Source: Desulfocapsa sp. (GTDB lineage Bacteria; Desulfobacterota; Desulfobulbia; Desulfobulbales; Desulfocapsaceae). Taken from it: a stretch of 5,233 nt of DNA. The stretch lies in the NCBI GenBank assembly GCA_029942265.1, contig JAOZTO010000208.1:1-5233 (forward strand). The letters run 5' to 3'. Shown one piece after another: positions 5,192 through 5,233 of this stretch. The notes below the pieces were generated by a model. That model ran no database searches. It was not told where the DNA came from and saw only the letters and a program-made list of their open reading frames with translations. The position numbers were made by a program, and so were the translations under genes. Each line of letters starts with the position of its first letter. The stretch's first letter is position 1.

Positions 5192-5233
5192 ATGAACACC
5201 ACCCTGCACGATCTCGAAGTACCCGATATACCA
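5192..5233 (+). CDS. Possible start of the next gene (partial)
   Basis: ATG at 5192 opens a frame of 14 codons, MNTTLHDLEVPDIP, which is still open at the window edge. It begins 25 nt after the polA stop. No good ribosome site is visible; GAGAA at 5171-5175 is 16 nt upstream, too far. The residues are not recognisable as any family. The piece could equally be noncoding or the end of a gene on the other strand. Confidence 0.25.
   Translation, partial: MNTTLHDLEVPDIP

Overview
The window carries three complete genes, all on the + strand: an HPF/RaiA-type ribosome-associated protein fused to a cold-shock domain (429-965), quinolinate synthase NadA (1242-2342) and DNA polymerase I PolA (best start GTG 2497, ending 5166). 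A possible first exonless fragment of a fourth gene starts at 5192 and runs off the edge. Base composition looks moderately low in GC by eye. The HPF-cold-shock fusion, the B. subtilis-like long NadA and the richness in extragenic palindromes suggest a free-living Gram-negative bacterium, plausibly a Desulfobacterota (former Deltaproteobacteria) relative. That placement is inference; no marker gene here proves it.

Layout. Bases 1-103 are one copy of a roughly 106-bp imperfect palindromic repeat, cut at its left end by the window edge. A good sigma70-type promoter follows (123-150). It starts an approximately 270-nt leader that can fold into several stem-loops and holds a 7-nt exact complement of the hpf ribosome binding site. 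After hpf come a degenerate repeat half-arm (966-985) and a strong intrinsic terminator (1036-1073), so hpf is probably a single-gene transcript. The nadA leader holds a 55-bp palindrome (1146-1200) of the same family as the half-arm. Between nadA and polA lies the second copy of the 106-bp element (2349-2454), inverted relative to the first and about 89% identical.

How the genes fit together. They are housekeeping functions without an obvious shared pathway: ribosome hibernation or stress, de novo NAD synthesis, and DNA repair/replication. The separate terminator and leaders argue against a single operon, although nadA and polA could be co-transcribed because no conventional + strand terminator is visible between them.

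The points most worth following are: the inverted pair of palindromic elements flanking hpf-nadA; the way one copy supplies a tempting but probably false ATG for polA; the structured hpf leader with two alternative pairings around an anti-Shine-Dalgarno sequence; and a Glu-to-Asp change at the steric-gate position of PolA. No RNA gene, CRISPR array, transposase or integrase was found.
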